In this document: piece by piece, positions 25,660-36,270 of the stretch
How positions within the stretch are numbered: position 1 is the first letter of the stretch
Layout of the letters: each line of letters begins with the position of its first letter
DNA from: Chloroflexota bacterium
GTDB taxonomy: Bacteria > Chloroflexota > Dehalococcoidia > GIF9 > AB-539-J10
DNA length: 64,000 nt
Reading direction: 5' to 3'
NCBI GenBank assembly: GCA_013388845.1
Contig: JACAEN010000042.1
Coordinates: 1-64,000, forward strand
The notes under the pieces: model-generated
What the model saw: only the letters and a program-made list of their open reading frames with translations
Database searches by the model: none
What the model was told of the DNA's origin: nothing
Translations under genes and position numbers: made by a program

Positions 25660-25806
25660 TCAAACATAATCTTCAAGTTCCAGCAAGGTTATGATTCCCT
25701 TTTCCTGGCCCTTGTCCATAGTGATAGAACATCCTTCACTTTGAATTTTTGTCTGAGTTCGTACCGCCATAAACTCTTTGACAATTTTTTCTACCCAAAT
25801 GGCCAT
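25660..25806 (-). CDS. Possible 48-residue small protein
   Basis: ATG 25804-25806 opens a 48-codon frame beginning MAIWVEKIVKEFMAVRTQ and ending LLELEDYV. The composition is protein-like, with a possible amphipathic first helix. No Shine-Dalgarno sequence is evident and I recognise no family. It lies in the 330-base gap between the KH gene and recO, opposite to both. Otherwise the gap holds only a short hairpin (caatcc/ggattg near 25610-25635). Confidence 0.3.
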   Translation of the reverse strand: MAIWVEKIVKEFMAVRTQTKIQSEGCSITMDKGQEKGIITLLELEDYV

Positions 25807-25856
25807 GAGCAAACTGACAAAATGTGCTAAATTGTAGTTAGATTTGGGGACTTAAG

Positions 25857-26675
25857 GTGGCTACGTTTCGGAGTTATCAAACAAAAGGCATCATCTTAAA
25901 ACAAACCAAGCTGGGGGAATTCGACAAGATAGTCACCGTTTATACCCAGGAATTTGGTAAGTTACGGGCAGTAGCTAAAGGCGCCTGTCGCCCCAAGAGC
26001 AAATTGGGCGGCAACGTAGAACCACTCACGTATAGCCTGATGTTTCTAGCTAAAGGGCGTAATCTGGACATTATCACTCAAAGTCAAACGATAAATGGTT
26101 TTCTGGCTTTGAAAAGTGACCTATGGCGTATGGCCTGTGGCCTTTATATCTTAGAGCTTATTGATTCTTTTACTGTGGAGGGCGGTGAGAATCGTCCCTT
26201 GTTTGATTTACTGCTCGATATCTTAAATCAGCTGAGCAAGCCGGATAGTAATGAGACAGTCTTGCGTTACTTTGAGCTACATCTTCTTCACTATCTTGGC
26301 TACCGTCCCCAATTGCGCCGATGCGTCAGCTGCGATTCCTCCCTCAAGCCGGTAGTCAATTTTTTCAGCCCTAGCAAAGGTGGTCTCCTGTGTCCTCATT
26401 GTAATTCTGGAGAAAGCCACCGTTACGAGCAAATCGAAACAGTTTCATTAAAAACCACTCTTCCCCTTTCAGTCGGAGCTTTGAAAGTTCTTTGTTTGTG
26501 GCAAAGGTGTGACTATGCTACGGCAAAGCGGGTCAAATTGAAACCAGAATTATCCCGGGAGTTAGAGCAGGTATTACACGAGTATATAACATATATTTTG
26601 CAGCGAGAGCTTAAATCACTGACCTGGCTAAAAGAGTTAAAAAGGAAAATTGCCGCCTGTAACCTCAGCACTTGA
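25857..26675 (+). CDS. recO: DNA repair protein RecO
   Basis: A 272-residue recombination mediator that loads RecA with RecR. It has the N-terminal OB fold (TKGIILKQTKLGEFDKIVTVYTQ) and the KGACRPKSKLGGNVEPL segment near residues 41-57. A zinc-finger pair (CVSC near 159 and CPHC near 180) is present. The start is GTG. It is followed by a 195-base gap with no visible gene or strong signal. Confidence 0.93.
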   Translation: MATFRSYQTKGIILKQTKLGEFDKIVTVYTQEFGKLRAVAKGACRPKSKLGGNVEPLTYSLMFLAKGRNLDIITQSQTINGFLALKSDLWRMACGLYILELIDSFTVEGGENRPLFDLLLDILNQLSKPDSNETVLRYFELHLLHYLGYRPQLRRCVSCDSSLKPVVNFFSPSKGGLLCPHCNSGESHRYEQIETVSLKTTLPLSVGALKVLCLWQRCDYATAKRVKLKPELSRELEQVLHEYITYILQRELKSLTWLKELKRKIAACNLST

Positions 26676-26870
26676 CAACTATATTAGGGAGGATTAAAAT
26701 TGCTCGATGCTCAAAAGCGGTGGAGTAACAGAGTGTGAATGGAGAGTGCTTGGTATTCTAAATCAACCTTCAGGTTTCTTTGCTCCTTGATCTGAAACTC
26801 CTTTTTCAGCACATTAGTTCTCTAATTCATTGAAAGTATGGCGAAACTAACTCGGTATTCAAGATAGGAA

Positions 26871-27527
26871 ATGTATATCGTAATAGCAGGCTTAAGTGAT
26901 ATAGGGAAGAATCTGGCAGAGCTCCTTGCCAAAGAAGGGAATGAAGTGGTGGTTATAGACCGGGACCCTGCCAAATGCACTGCAATAGCAGAGGATTCTG
27001 ACGTTACAGCAATCACAGGAGATGCTGGCCAGAAGTCCACCCTCGAAGAGGCGAGAGTCAGGCATGCCCATGCTTTTGTGGCTGCGGCTGGCGATGACTC
27101 GGAGAATTTAATGATTTGTATGATGGCCAAGGAACTGGGGGTAAAAACGGTGATTTCGCTGGTAGATGAGGCAGAGCATGCCGAAACCTTCAGGCAGGCT
27201 GGCATTAATTTACAAGTTAACCCAGACATGGTAGCCGCCAAGCACATCTATCGCCTGATTACACAGCCCTATGTGAAAGACTTTCTCTCTTTCGAAAAGG
27301 CAGAGATTTTCGAAATAGAGATTGAGGAGGGTATGAAATGTGTCGGGCGAACTGTGTCTGAACTAGCAACTCCAATCGGTGTAAAGGTCCTCGTTGTGCA
27401 AAGAGGTGAAAAATATCTGGGTGAAGACAAGGAGATACGGCCGAAAGACTGGTTGACCCTCATTGTGAATCGGGAAGTTGCCAAAAGGGGGACCGATTTC
27501 ATGAATAAATGGTTCGCCAAAGGGTAA
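26871..27527 (+). CDS. trkA: TrkA-type K+ uptake regulatory subunit
   Basis: A 218-residue cytoplasmic gating protein with an RCK_N domain (IAGLSDIGKNLAELLAKEGNEVVVID, a Rossmann nucleotide site with acidic residue at the end of strand 2) and an RCK_C domain from about residue 138. It is a single RCK unit, as in many bacteria. It overlaps trkH by 19 bases, indicating coupled translation. Confidence 0.93.
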   Translation: MYIVIAGLSDIGKNLAELLAKEGNEVVVIDRDPAKCTAIAEDSDVTAITGDAGQKSTLEEARVRHAHAFVAAAGDDSENLMICMMAKELGVKTVISLVDEAEHAETFRQAGINLQVNPDMVAAKHIYRLITQPYVKDFLSFEKAEIFEIEIEEGMKCVGRTVSELATPIGVKVLVVQRGEKYLGEDKEIRPKDWLTLIVNREVAKRGTDFMNKWFAKG

Positions 27528-28933
27528 GATTAACCCTCCACGTCATTGGCTCACTTCTAAAATACTTCGCCTTAATCTATCTTGCTCCTCTGGTAACCGC
27601 TCTCCACTATGGCGAAGAGAAGTGGTACATCTACTTGTATTCGCTACTGCTCACCCTCAGCATCGGACTAATTCTTGAGTTTGGATTAAAGACCAAGAAG
27701 GATATAGAGCGCGCCGATGGTTTTACCATAGTGGCTTTCACTTGGCTTTTCATTTCCCTCCTTGGCACACTCCCTTACGTATTGCTAGGGTTGGGGTTTC
27801 TCGATGCCTTCTTCGAGACCATGTCCGGCTTCACTACCACCGGGGCTACCATAGTAGAGGTAGTCGAGGAATTACCCAAGAGTGCCATCTTGTGGCGTAG
27901 CCTTACTCAATGGTTGGGTGGCATGGGGGTGATTGTTCTCTTTATTGCTATCTTGCCCAGGCTAGCAGTGGGAGGTTCTCAGCTCTTTGAGCGGGAGTTT
28001 CCCGGACCGTTGCCCGAAAAACTGCGCCCCAGATTCAGGACCACAGCCAGGCACCTCTGGATCATTTACGTGTTTTTCACTGTTCTTCAGATAGCGCTCC
28101 TTTTCTTCCTAGCCAGGCTTCCACTCTTTGACTCAATTTGCATCTCCTTCTCGACTCTTTCCACCGGCGGATTCAGCCCTACTACGGCAAGCATCGAAGC
28201 TTATGCTAATCCCGTGGCTGAATATATCATCATGTTCTTTATGCTCCTGGCGGGCATAAGCTTCATAATTCACTACCACGTTTTACATGGAAACTGGAAG
28301 GCAATTAAGGACGAGGAATTGAGGCTTTACTTGATTACTCTGGCAGTCGCTAGCGTTCTATTAGTAATCGCGCAAGGCTTTACTTCATACAGACAAGGAA
28401 TATTTCAAGCAATCTCAATCATGACCACCACAGGCTTTGCTAGTGCTAATTTTGCCTACTGGCACTCTAGCGCTAAAATATTGCTTCTGGCTTTGATGCT
28501 CATCGGAGCCTGTGGTAGCTCGACTGGTGGGGGGATAAAAGTGATGCGGGCTTTAATGCTGATGAAACATTCGGGGGTAATGATGAGGAGGGCTATTTTC
28601 CCGAAGGCCGTCATCCCTGTGAAATACAACAAGAAACCCGTCCCAGACGAAGTAATCCGCGATATAATCTCTTTCCTCTTTCTCTATATTATTGTCGCTG
28701 TTGTAGCTTCAGTGGTGCTTTGTTTCTTTGGGCTTAATTTGGAGACGGCAGTTTCAGCAGTAGCTGCTACTTTGGGGAATGTGGGACCTGGCCTAGGCGA
28801 CGTTGGGCCTGCTTTGAATTACGCCTGGGTTCCTAGCCTACCCAAACTCATCTTGATTTTCTGTATGTGGTTGGGACGGTTAGAATTGTTTACCGTTCTT
28901 ATGATACTTTCTCCCCGCTTCTGGAAAGGCTGA
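27509..28933 (+). CDS. trkH: TrkH-type K+ transporter membrane subunit
   Basis: A 474-residue membrane protein that carries potassium. Selectivity-filter-like P-loops are visible at SGFTTTGATIVE near residues 105-116, STLSTGGFSP near 214-223, TTTGFASANF near 309-318 and TLGNVGPGLGDVGP near 421-434. It works with TrkA encoded just upstream. Confidence 0.93.
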   Translation: MVRQRVRLTLHVIGSLLKYFALIYLAPLVTALHYGEEKWYIYLYSLLLTLSIGLILEFGLKTKKDIERADGFTIVAFTWLFISLLGTLPYVLLGLGFLDAFFETMSGFTTTGATIVEVVEELPKSAILWRSLTQWLGGMGVIVLFIAILPRLAVGGSQLFEREFPGPLPEKLRPRFRTTARHLWIIYVFFTVLQIALLFFLARLPLFDSICISFSTLSTGGFSPTTASIEAYANPVAEYIIMFFMLLAGISFIIHYHVLHGNWKAIKDEELRLYLITLAVASVLLVIAQGFTSYRQGIFQAISIMTTTGFASANFAYWHSSAKILLLALMLIGACGSSTGGGIKVMRALMLMKHSGVMMRRAIFPKAVIPVKYNKKPVPDEVIRDIISFLFLYIIVAVVASVVLCFFGLNLETAVSAVAATLGNVGPGLGDVGPALNYAWVPSLPKLILIFCMWLGRLELFTVLMILSPRFWKG

Positions 28934-28987
28934 CCAAGCTGCAGTAGAAGTTCCCAAGGAGTTTAGGCTATACTTTGCAGCAGACTT

Positions 28988-29803
28988 ATGGTCAAGATTG
29001 CTTTTCAAGGAGAAAGAGGCGCTTTCAGCGAAGACGCTGCAACTAAGCTCTTTGGCGAGAACATTGATTTCTTACCTTGCATTCAACTTCGAGATGTTTT
29101 CCGTGCTGTGTCGGAGGACAAGGTCAGATTTGGGGTAGTGCCCCTGGAAAACTCCCAAGCCGGCAGCATCAATGAGACTTATGACTTGTTATTGACATAT
29201 CCTCTTCATATATTTGCTGAGGTTATTCTCAGAGTGAGCCACTACCTTATGGCTTTGCCTGGGGAGAAACTGGATGACATAAAAACGATTTATTCCCATC
29301 CTCAAGCTTTGGCTCAGTGTGAAGGATTCTTAAGTAAGCTGAAGGTTGAAATTGTGCCCAGCTATGATACCGCGGGAAGCGCCAAAATGATAGCAGAGAA
29401 GGGACTAGGAAACTGTGCCGCTATCGCAAGCAGGAGAGCAGCCGCTCTCTACGGTTTGGAGATACTGGCATCAGAAATCGAGACGAGTGTCATCAACTAC
29501 ACGAGATTTGTGGCTATCTCTAAAGAAAAAGCTAAACGGGCAGAGCAAAACAAAACCTCTCTTGTTTTTGCTGCTGAACATAAGCCTGGCTCCCTATACA
29601 GGATTTTAGGTATCTTCGCCACCAAGAACATAAATTTAACAAAATTGGAGTCCAGACCGAGCCGAACCAAGCCCTGGGAATATGTTTTTTATGCTGATTT
29701 CGAAGGTCACCTCGACAGCGAGGTTTGCCAAGAGGCTCTGAAAGAATTACAAAGAGAGGCTACTTTTATTAAGATACTGGGCTCCTATCCTCAAGCTACC
29801 TGA
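28988..29803 (+). CDS. pheA: Prephenate dehydratase
   Basis: A 271-residue enzyme converting prephenate to phenylpyruvate in phenylalanine synthesis. The catalytic domain shows FQGERGAFSEDAA at the start, YSHPQALAQCEGFL near residues 101-114 and the NYTRFVAIS motif with catalytic Thr near 172. The C-terminal ACT domain carries the phenylalanine-binding motifs KPGSLYRILGIFA and LESRPSR, so feedback inhibition is expected. No chorismate mutase domain is present. Confidence 0.95.
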   Translation: MVKIAFQGERGAFSEDAATKLFGENIDFLPCIQLRDVFRAVSEDKVRFGVVPLENSQAGSINETYDLLLTYPLHIFAEVILRVSHYLMALPGEKLDDIKTIYSHPQALAQCEGFLSKLKVEIVPSYDTAGSAKMIAEKGLGNCAAIASRRAAALYGLEILASEIETSVINYTRFVAISKEKAKRAEQNKTSLVFAAEHKPGSLYRILGIFATKNINLTKLESRPSRTKPWEYVFYADFEGHLDSEVCQEALKELQREATFIKILGSYPQAT

Positions 29804-29883
29804 AGTTGAACTGCCAATAACCCTACTTCTTCAATCCTGTTTAGATTCCGGAAATTCCTTTCCAGTTTTCAGTCTGGTGAAAG

Positions 29884-31023
29884 CTAAGCTGTTCTTCTGA
29901 CCACGAAGAGTAGAGGAATTGATATTAGCTCCATAATGACGGCAAACAGGATTAAATAGTTGATGGAAAGCTGATAGAGTGGCCCCATCAGAGCGCCGCC
30001 CAAGAGCCAGCCCGCCCCATACACAGTATTAAAGATTCCATAGGCAAATCCTCTTCGCTCTATGGGTGTCAGGTCAGCAATGGCGGCACGCATAATCGTT
30101 TCCTGAATTCCCATCACCACACCCCACAATATTATGCCCATTAGCACCAAGCTGTAGCTCGAGGAAAAGGCCAGAAAGGGAATCGGCAAGATTAACGAAG
30201 GGACCGCCAACAGCGACATAAGCCCGATTCTATCGTATGTTTTGCCCACGAGAAGAGCTGCGACAGCATCTACCCCCATAGCAATGGCATAGATTATGGG
30301 AATCTGAGCATCGGAGATAATAGATTGGACTTTAAGATGGTAGGAAATCAACTGGAAATTAGCAAATCCCGCCACCGAAAACAAAGTAAATATACTGTAG
30401 AACCAGAAAACCCTGGGGAGTTTGCCTTTGACATTTTGCCAGCTTGTTTCTCCGCGTGCTTCAAATTTCTCTGGCGAAGGAACTTTCTTCTTGGCTAGAG
30501 CCAGAACAGTCAGGGTCAGCAAAGCCGGTATCCATAGCAGGGTGAAGCCCTCACTATAGCCAGACCGGGAGCGAAGAACGAGGAAAAATATGATAGGACC
30601 AACGATAGCGCCGATCTGGTCCAATGCCTCGTGAACAGCAAATCCCCAGCCCCTCCCCACTCCTTTCGCGGCATAAGAAAGCATGGCGTCTCTGGCTGGG
30701 CTTCTTATTGCTTTTCCCACCCGCTCTAAAATGATGAGCACGGCAGCAAGTTGCCAATAGCCAGCAAATGCCAGCAAAGGAATGGACAGGAGCAGTCCAT
30801 AACCAATAAAGGTCAAAAGCCAATATGACTTAGTGCGGTCAGCAAGATAGCCGGAGGCCAGACGAGGAGCATAGCCAAAGAATTCGCCGATGCCCGCTAC
30901 CAAACTGACGGCACTGGCGCTGGCTCCCAAGGTACGCAGGTAAGGCCCGGTAACGCTCCTGGCTCCTTCGTAGGTTATATCACCGAACAGGCTGACAATC
31001 CCCAGGAGGATAATGAAATACAC
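29884..31023 (-). CDS. Major facilitator superfamily transporter
   Basis: A 379-residue protein with about eleven or twelve hydrophobic helices. MFS-like loop motifs are seen, for example GYLADRTKSYW near residues 58-68, corresponding to the conserved loop 2-3 motif, and GKTYDRIG near 262-269 in the second half. The YEGARSVTGPYL segment near the N-terminus resembles MFS proteins of archaea and anaerobes annotated only as drug or unknown transporters. The substrate cannot be inferred. Confidence 0.85.
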   Translation of the reverse strand: MYFIILLGIVSLFGDITYEGARSVTGPYLRTLGASASAVSLVAGIGEFFGYAPRLASGYLADRTKSYWLLTFIGYGLLLSIPLLAFAGYWQLAAVLIILERVGKAIRSPARDAMLSYAAKGVGRGWGFAVHEALDQIGAIVGPIIFFLVLRSRSGYSEGFTLLWIPALLTLTVLALAKKKVPSPEKFEARGETSWQNVKGKLPRVFWFYSIFTLFSVAGFANFQLISYHLKVQSIISDAQIPIIYAIAMGVDAVAALLVGKTYDRIGLMSLLAVPSLILPIPFLAFSSSYSLVLMGIILWGVVMGIQETIMRAAIADLTPIERRGFAYGIFNTVYGAGWLLGGALMGPLYQLSINYLILFAVIMELISIPLLFVVRRTA

Positions 31024-31089
31024 GACAAATCCCTTTATATTTTTGAATTACTGAATGACTTCAATAAATTTGGCAAGCCGCCAACTACC

Positions 31090-31563
31090 CTAGAGCTTTG
31101 CTCTTAGCTTGCGGTATGTGGAAATCAAGGCTTCCGATATAACTTTGGTATCAGACAATACCGGCATAAAGTTGGTATCACCCTGCCACCTGGGGACTAT
31201 ATGAGTATGCAGATGCTCGGCTATTCCGGCTCCGGCCGCTTTCCCTAAATTCAAGCCGATATTGAAGCCAGTGGGCTGCATCACCTCTTTTAGAAGTTCT
31301 AAGCTCTTCTTGATGATGTCAAAGTGTTCCTTTGCCTCTGCATCCTTCAAATCCTGTAAATTTGCGATATGCCGATAGGGAGCAACCATCAGATGCCCTG
31401 GATTATAGGGAAAGGCGTTCAGGATTATAAAATTGTGTTTCCCACGATAAAGAACGAAATTTGCCTCATCATTATTTTCTCTGGGTTTCTGACATAAGAG
31501 ACAGCCGCTTTCTGGGGCTCTTTGTATATACTCTATTCGCCAGGGTGCCCAAAGATATTCCAT
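31090..31563 (-). CDS. HIT-domain nucleotide hydrolase/phosphorylase
   Basis: A 157-residue histidine triad protein. The catalytic HLHTHIVPRW (His-x-His-x-His) is near residue 115 of this version, after LNLGKAAGAGIAEH. The N-terminal CLLCQKP probably binds zinc. It resembles the AP4A-phosphorylase-like branch. Start ATG 31561-31563 (MEYLWAPWR) fits the family; an upstream extension to 31641 adds unrelated residues. It is divergent from ffh by about 110 bases. Confidence 0.9.
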   Translation of the reverse strand: MEYLWAPWRIEYIQRAPESGCLLCQKPRENNDEANFVLYRGKHNFIILNAFPYNPGHLMVAPYRHIANLQDLKDAEAKEHFDIIKKSLELLKEVMQPTGFNIGLNLGKAAGAGIAEHLHTHIVPRWQGDTNFMPVLSDTKVISEALISTYRKLRAKL

Positions 31564-31671
31564 TAAATCTATATAGTATGCTGATTCTAGGTTAAGTGCA
31601 ATAGGATTTTCAGTTTGAGATGAAAATTCTAGACATGGCAAAATGATGGGAATAAAATACTCAAAGTTACC

Positions 31672-33012
31672 ATGCTGGAAGTCTTAACTCAAAAGTTAGC
31701 TAGCGTATTTGATAAGCTGAGTCGAAAGGGCAAGCTTAGCGAGGGGGACATTGACGATGCCCTGCGGCAGGTCCGGCTGGCGCTCCTGGAAGCCGATGTA
31801 AATTTTAAGGTAGTCAAGGAATTCCTGTCCAAGGTGCGAGAGCGTGCTCTTGGCTCTGAAGTATTGCGCAGCCTAACACCCGCCCAGCAGATTATCAAGA
31901 TTGTCAATGAAGAATTAATTGCTATCTTAGGTGGAGAGCCCAGCCGTTTAGCTTCAGTTAGTGAATTGCCGGCGGTCGCTTTGCTTGTAGGATTGCAGGG
32001 CTCAGGTAAAACCACTACCGCAGTGAAGCTAGCGCTTCAGCTCAAACATCAAGGGCAACGTCCACTGTTAGTGGCTGCTGATACCCGCCGGCCTGCTGCT
32101 ATAGAGCAAATCAAACTACTGGGTCAGCAACATGATATCCCCGTCTACAGTGAGAATGCTAGCGTAGCATCAACAACGATTTGTCAGCATGCTGTAAAAC
32201 AAGCTAAGGAAAGTGGAGTAACCTGGGTCATAGTAGACACTCAAGGGCGTCTCCATATTGACGAAGCTATGATGAAGGAGTTGGCTGATATCAAGTCCGT
32301 GCTGAAGCCTTCAGAGGTATTGCTTACAGTAGATGCTATGATTGGGCAAGATGCCGTAAGGGTGGCTCAAGAATTCCACAACCGAATCGGACTCACTGGA
32401 CTCATCTTAACGAAAATGGATGGTGATGCCCGAGGCGGAGCTGCCCTTTCTATCAGATTTGTTACCGGAGTGCCTATAAAATACCTGGGCACAGGCGAGA
32501 AAATGGATGCTTTAGAACCATTTTATCCCGATAGGCTGGCTTCTCGCATCTTGGGTATGGGGGATATGCTCACCTTGATTGAACGAGCTGAGGAGACCTT
32601 CGACCAAGAGCAAACCAAGAGTTGGGAAAAGAAAATGCGCACTGGCAATTTTGACCTTGATGACCTCCTTAGCCAGATGCGTCAAATTCACAAGATGGGT
32701 TCTTTGGGGCGAATAGCGGAAATGATACCGGGCTTTTCCCGATTCTCTTCACATTTGCCAGATGACCAAGGTGAGAAACAACTGAAGAAAATGGAAGCCA
32801 TTATTCAGTCTATGACTTATGAGGAGCGGCGCAATCCCGCCATTATTGATGGGAGCCGACGAACCCGCATTGCTCGAGGTAGCGGAACCACGCCCAAAGA
32901 TGTTAATCAACTTCTTAATCAGTTTCGTGAGGTACAAAAGTTAACTAAGTCGCTAACCCAAGGCAAGTTGCCTAGAAACATAAGTACTATATTTGATACG
33001 CCCTTAAGGTGA
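31672..33012 (+). CDS. ffh: Signal recognition particle GTPase Ffh
   Basis: A 446-residue GTPase that targets nascent membrane proteins to the translocon with SRP RNA and FtsY. The N domain precedes the P-loop GLQGSGKTTT near residue 104. The G domain has VDTQGR and TKMDGDARGGAALS. The C-terminal M domain (residues about 325-446) ends without a long Met-rich tail. No SRP RNA gene was recognised in the window. It converges with rpoD, leaving only two bases between stop codons. Confidence 0.96.
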   Translation: MLEVLTQKLASVFDKLSRKGKLSEGDIDDALRQVRLALLEADVNFKVVKEFLSKVRERALGSEVLRSLTPAQQIIKIVNEELIAILGGEPSRLASVSELPAVALLVGLQGSGKTTTAVKLALQLKHQGQRPLLVAADTRRPAAIEQIKLLGQQHDIPVYSENASVASTTICQHAVKQAKESGVTWVIVDTQGRLHIDEAMMKELADIKSVLKPSEVLLTVDAMIGQDAVRVAQEFHNRIGLTGLILTKMDGDARGGAALSIRFVTGVPIKYLGTGEKMDALEPFYPDRLASRILGMGDMLTLIERAEETFDQEQTKSWEKKMRTGNFDLDDLLSQMRQIHKMGSLGRIAEMIPGFSRFSSHLPDDQGEKQLKKMEAIIQSMTYEERRNPAIIDGSRRTRIARGSGTTPKDVNQLLNQFREVQKLTKSLTQGKLPRNISTIFDTPLR

Positions 33013-33014
33013 AA

Positions 33015-34493
33015 TCAGTCTAGATAGCCTTTGAGCTTTCGACTGCGGGTGGGATGACGCAACTTACGCAGAGCTTTGCCTTCAATCTGTCGTATTCTTT
33101 CTCGAGTTACATTGAATTCCTTGCCTACTTCTTCCAGAGTTCGAGCATGCCCGTCTTTAAGACCAAATCTAAGCTGTAGCACCTTCTTTTCACGCTCAGT
33201 AAGCTCATCAAGCACCTTATCTATTTGTTCTTTCAGCAGCTGCTGCGAAGTAGCTTCAGTAGGTGCTAAACTGGCGTGATCCTCAACAAGGTCACCCAGA
33301 CGGCTATCAGCATCTTCACCGATGGGCATGTCTAGCGATATTGGCTCACGGAAAAACAAAGCCATGATTCCCTCTACTTTTTCTGGAGGAATATTCAGCC
33401 GGCTGCCAATCTCCTCGTAACTTGGTTCGCGTCCTAGTTCTTGAATTAATTGCCGGGTTGTGCGCAATAGCTTGTTAATTGTTTCTACCATGTGTACCGG
33501 AATGCGAATGGCACGGGATTGGTCAGCTATAGACCGAGTGATACCTTGCCTGATCCACCAGGTGGCGTAGGTACTGAATTTATAGCCTTTTCTATACTGA
33601 AACTTATCTACAGCCCTGATAAGGCCAATATTCCCCTCCTGGATAAGCTCAAGGAGAGGCATGCCATGCCCAATGTATTTCTTGGCTATGCTCACCACCA
33701 GGCGTAGGTTGGCTTCGGTGAGGTGTTTCTCTGATGCCTTTGCTTCACCCTTTATCCGTTCAAAGTAAGCTTTAAACTCTTTGCTATGAGTATCAAGTTG
33801 CGATAGGAATTTATTATTAGTCAAGAGAGTCTTTAGTTTTTGCCATGAAGTTTTATTTTTAGCTAAGAGCTCTAGCAATTGCGGAGGCAGAAGTTGACTG
33901 TTTATGGAAAGATTTACTATAACATTTTCGGCGGCAACGGTTCCCTTATCCTTTCCCTTAGCAACTGCCGCTATCAACGATGGGTCTATAACAGCATCAA
34001 TGGCAGCGCGAAATTTAGGATTCTTGATTGTCTCCACCACGCTGCCGGAGAGCTTGATACCGATGTGCTCTTCGACAATCTGAACAACGGGTTGTGCCTT
34101 GGATAACTGAGAGATTATGTGAATAACTATGTCGATAGGTGAGGGAAATTTCCTATATTTTTTGAAGTAGCTATCCTCGACCTTTTCTAAGTATCTGCCC
34201 AGCTCTATCTTTCGACAGAGTAACTTCTCTTCCTGAACAGTGAGGAGTGGCACTCTGCCAATCTCTTGAAGATACATACGAGCTGAGTCGTCAATTACTT
34301 CATATTCTCCTAACGGTGGCGGAGGCTTAATCTCTTCAAGCTCTTCAGCGGGGAATTCCTCAGCTTCTTCTTTTTCCTCAACTTCCTCGGCTAAGGTGCT
34401 GACATCCTCCACTACAACTTCATCGCCGAGTAAGCCTTCAACCACTACCTCTTCACTATCCAGGTTGATGTCTTCTTCTTTCATTGAATCCAT
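33015..34493 (-). CDS. rpoD: Primary sigma factor RpoD
   Basis: A 492-residue sigma-70-family primary factor. Region 1.2 begins [17 protein letters not shown], region 2.4 is [22 protein letters not shown], and region 4.2 includes [20 protein letters not shown]. The N-terminal 60 residues are acidic and there is an inserted non-conserved segment between 1.2 and 2. ATG 34491-34493 has aaaaaagga at a good distance; an in-frame TTG seven codons earlier is possible. The start lies within the end of dnaG. Confidence 0.96.
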   Translation of the reverse strand: MDSMKEEDINLDSEEVVVEGLLGDEVVVEDVSTLAEEVEEKEEAEEFPAEELEEIKPPPPLGEYEVIDDSARMYLQEIGRVPLLTVQEEKLLCRKIELGRYLEKVEDSYFKKYRKFPSPIDIVIHIISQLSKAQPVVQIVEEHIGIKLSGSVVETIKNPKFRAAIDAVIDPSLIAAVAKGKDKGTVAAENVIVNLSINSQLLPPQLLELLAKNKTSWQKLKTLLTNNKFLSQLDTHSKEFKAYFERIKGEAKASEKHLTEANLRLVVSIAKKYIGHGMPLLELIQEGNIGLIRAVDKFQYRKGYKFSTYATWWIRQGITRSIADQSRAIRIPVHMVETINKLLRTTRQLIQELGREPSYEEIGSRLNIPPEKVEGIMALFFREPISLDMPIGEDADSRLGDLVEDHASLAPTEATSQQLLKEQIDKVLDELTEREKKVLQLRFGLKDGHARTLEEVGKEFNVTRERIRQIEGKALRKLRHPTRSRKLKGYLD

Positions 34494-36270
34494 GGTTTTT
34501 TCCTTTTTTGACAAAGACGTCCTGGAGTTGTTGCCCGGAACTTATTCCTTGCTCCTCCAGTTTGGACAACTCCGAGCTTACCCCACCCTTTTCCCTCTCA
34601 ATCTCAAGCATAGCCTCTTTCTCACGTTCTAACTTCCGGAACAACTCTTCCTGGAGACGGAGAACACAATTGGCTAAATCCAAGCGCCGTGTTTGCTCGC
34701 TTTCCCGTATGGCTGGCAGGAAATCTTTATTAACCAAATAGTATAAATGTTCTAATAAACTCGTGTCAAGTTCGCTTTCGAGGTCCGAGATATCAGAAGA
34801 ATGTTGCCATGTGACAAAGACCTCCCGATTTTCCGTGGTTTCGAAGTGCTCCAGGGATAGCTCTTGAGCTAAAGGCCGAAGCTCCGGGTACTGTAGGAGA
34901 AGTGCCAAACAGTATTCTTCAATAGGGTTGGATACAAACTGGCGGGCAAGACGAGATTGTTCTGTGGGCTTGCTAGGTTGAGGCCTTTTCCGACCGGCTT
35001 TCGACTCCCGCAAAGCAGCTTTTATGGCGGACTCTTCAATTCTTAATTCACGTGCCAATCTCTTCAGGTAATGGGATTGTTGTACAGGGTCTTTTATCTC
35101 ACAAATTGAGAGCAGGAGTTTTTGCACAGCCAGGGACTTGTCTTTGGCTTTATTGATATCGACTTTGCTTATCACAGATTGAAAGGCGAAGTCTAGAATA
35201 GGCATAGCTTGTTCTACTAGCTTCTGCCAGAGAGTAGAATCCTCTCTTATTACTTCGTCCGGGTCTTTCCCTGAAGGTAGTAAGATGACATTTGCTTCAG
35301 CGTTGGAGTAGGCTAATATCGCTTTGCCTCGCAAGGTAGCCTCTTCTCCGGCAAGGTCAGCATCGAGCGCCAGGGTTATGTTATTGGTCAATTTTCTAAT
35401 GACTTCCACTTGCTTCTCAGTTAAAGAAGTTCCCATTGAGCCAACTACATTTTGCCAGCCGTGCTGGTGGGCAGTGAGAACATCCATATAGCCTTCTACG
35501 ATTATTACAAAGTTTTTCTTCCTGATGTCAGATTTAGCCTTATCAATGCCATATAAGCTGCTACTCTTATCGAAAATTGGTGTTTGGGGGGAGTTGATAT
35601 ATTTAGGCAAGGAGTCATCCAGAACTCTAGCCCCGAAACCAGTGACCCGACCTTGGCTATCACATATAGGAAACATCAGCCGGTTGCGAAACCGATCATA
35701 ACTACCTCCTTCTTCCTTCTCGATTATTAGACCAGCTTCCACCAGGTCCTTTTGCGTATAACCTTTACCCAGCAGGTAATTCTTAATGGTTTCCCAGGCA
35801 TCAGGGCTGAAACCGAGACGGAACTCCTTGATAGTCTCGGACAGGACCTTTCTTCTTGCCAGATAGCTTCTCGCTGCCTCGCCGGCCTTAGTGCTCAAAA
35901 GCAAATGGTGATAGTATTCCGTAACTGCCTCGTTAATCTGAAATAATTTCTCTTTCTTCTCATCCTCAGCCTTGCTTGGCGCCTCACGGGGGCTTAAAGC
36001 TATGCCCCCCCTTTGTGCTAAAAGACGAAGAGCTTGGCCAAAATCAATGCCTTCCTTTTTCATGATAAAGGAGAAAATGTCGCCGCCAGTCCCGCAGGCA
36101 CCAAAACAATGCCAGCTTTGTTGCTCAGGAAAGACAAAAAAGGAAGGATGTTTCTCAGTATGAAAAGGGCATAAGCCTTTGAAGTTGCGCCCTGCTTTTT
36201 GCAGAGTCACATACTCAGAGACAAGCTCTACAATGTCTAATCTCTGCTTTACCTCTGTGATTACGCTCAT
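34456..36270 (-). CDS. dnaG: DNA primase DnaG
   Basis: A 604-residue replicative primase. The CHC2 zinc finger is [20 protein letters not shown] continuing to [11 protein letters not shown] near residues 35-65. The TOPRIM domain has [10 protein letters not shown] near 256-265 and [11 protein letters not shown] near 300-310. The C-terminal helicase-binding region is charged and helical. It overlaps rpoD by 38 bases and dgt by 4 bases, so dgt-dnaG-rpoD form one operon similar to the classical macromolecular synthesis operon. Confidence 0.96.
   Translation of the reverse strand: MSVITEVKQRLDIVELVSEYVTLQKAGRNFKGLCPFHTEKHPSFFVFPEQQSWHCFGACGTGGDIFSFIMKKEGIDFGQALRLLAQRGGIALSPREAPSKAEDEKKEKLFQINEAVTEYYHHLLLSTKAGEAARSYLARRKVLSETIKEFRLGFSPDAWETIKNYLLGKGYTQKDLVEAGLIIEKEEGGSYDRFRNRLMFPICDSQGRVTGFGARVLDDSLPKYINSPQTPIFDKSSSLYGIDKAKSDIRKKNFVIIVEGYMDVLTAHQHGWQNVVGSMGTSLTEKQVEVIRKLTNNITLALDADLAGEEATLRGKAILAYSNAEANVILLPSGKDPDEVIREDSTLWQKLVEQAMPILDFAFQSVISKVDINKAKDKSLAVQKLLLSICEIKDPVQQSHYLKRLARELRIEESAIKAALRESKAGRKRPQPSKPTEQSRLARQFVSNPIEEYCLALLLQYPELRPLAQELSLEHFETTENREVFVTWQHSSDISDLESELDTSLLEHLYYLVNKDFLPAIRESEQTRRLDLANCVLRLQEELFRKLEREKEAMLEIEREKGGVSSELSKLEEQGISSGQQLQDVFVKKGKNHGFNERRRHQPG

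Noticed and set aside
26676-26870. Possible SRP RNA or other RNA between recO and trkA
   Set aside because: I could not find the conserved SRP loop sequences or a long stem. A covariance-model search would be needed to claim any RNA here.
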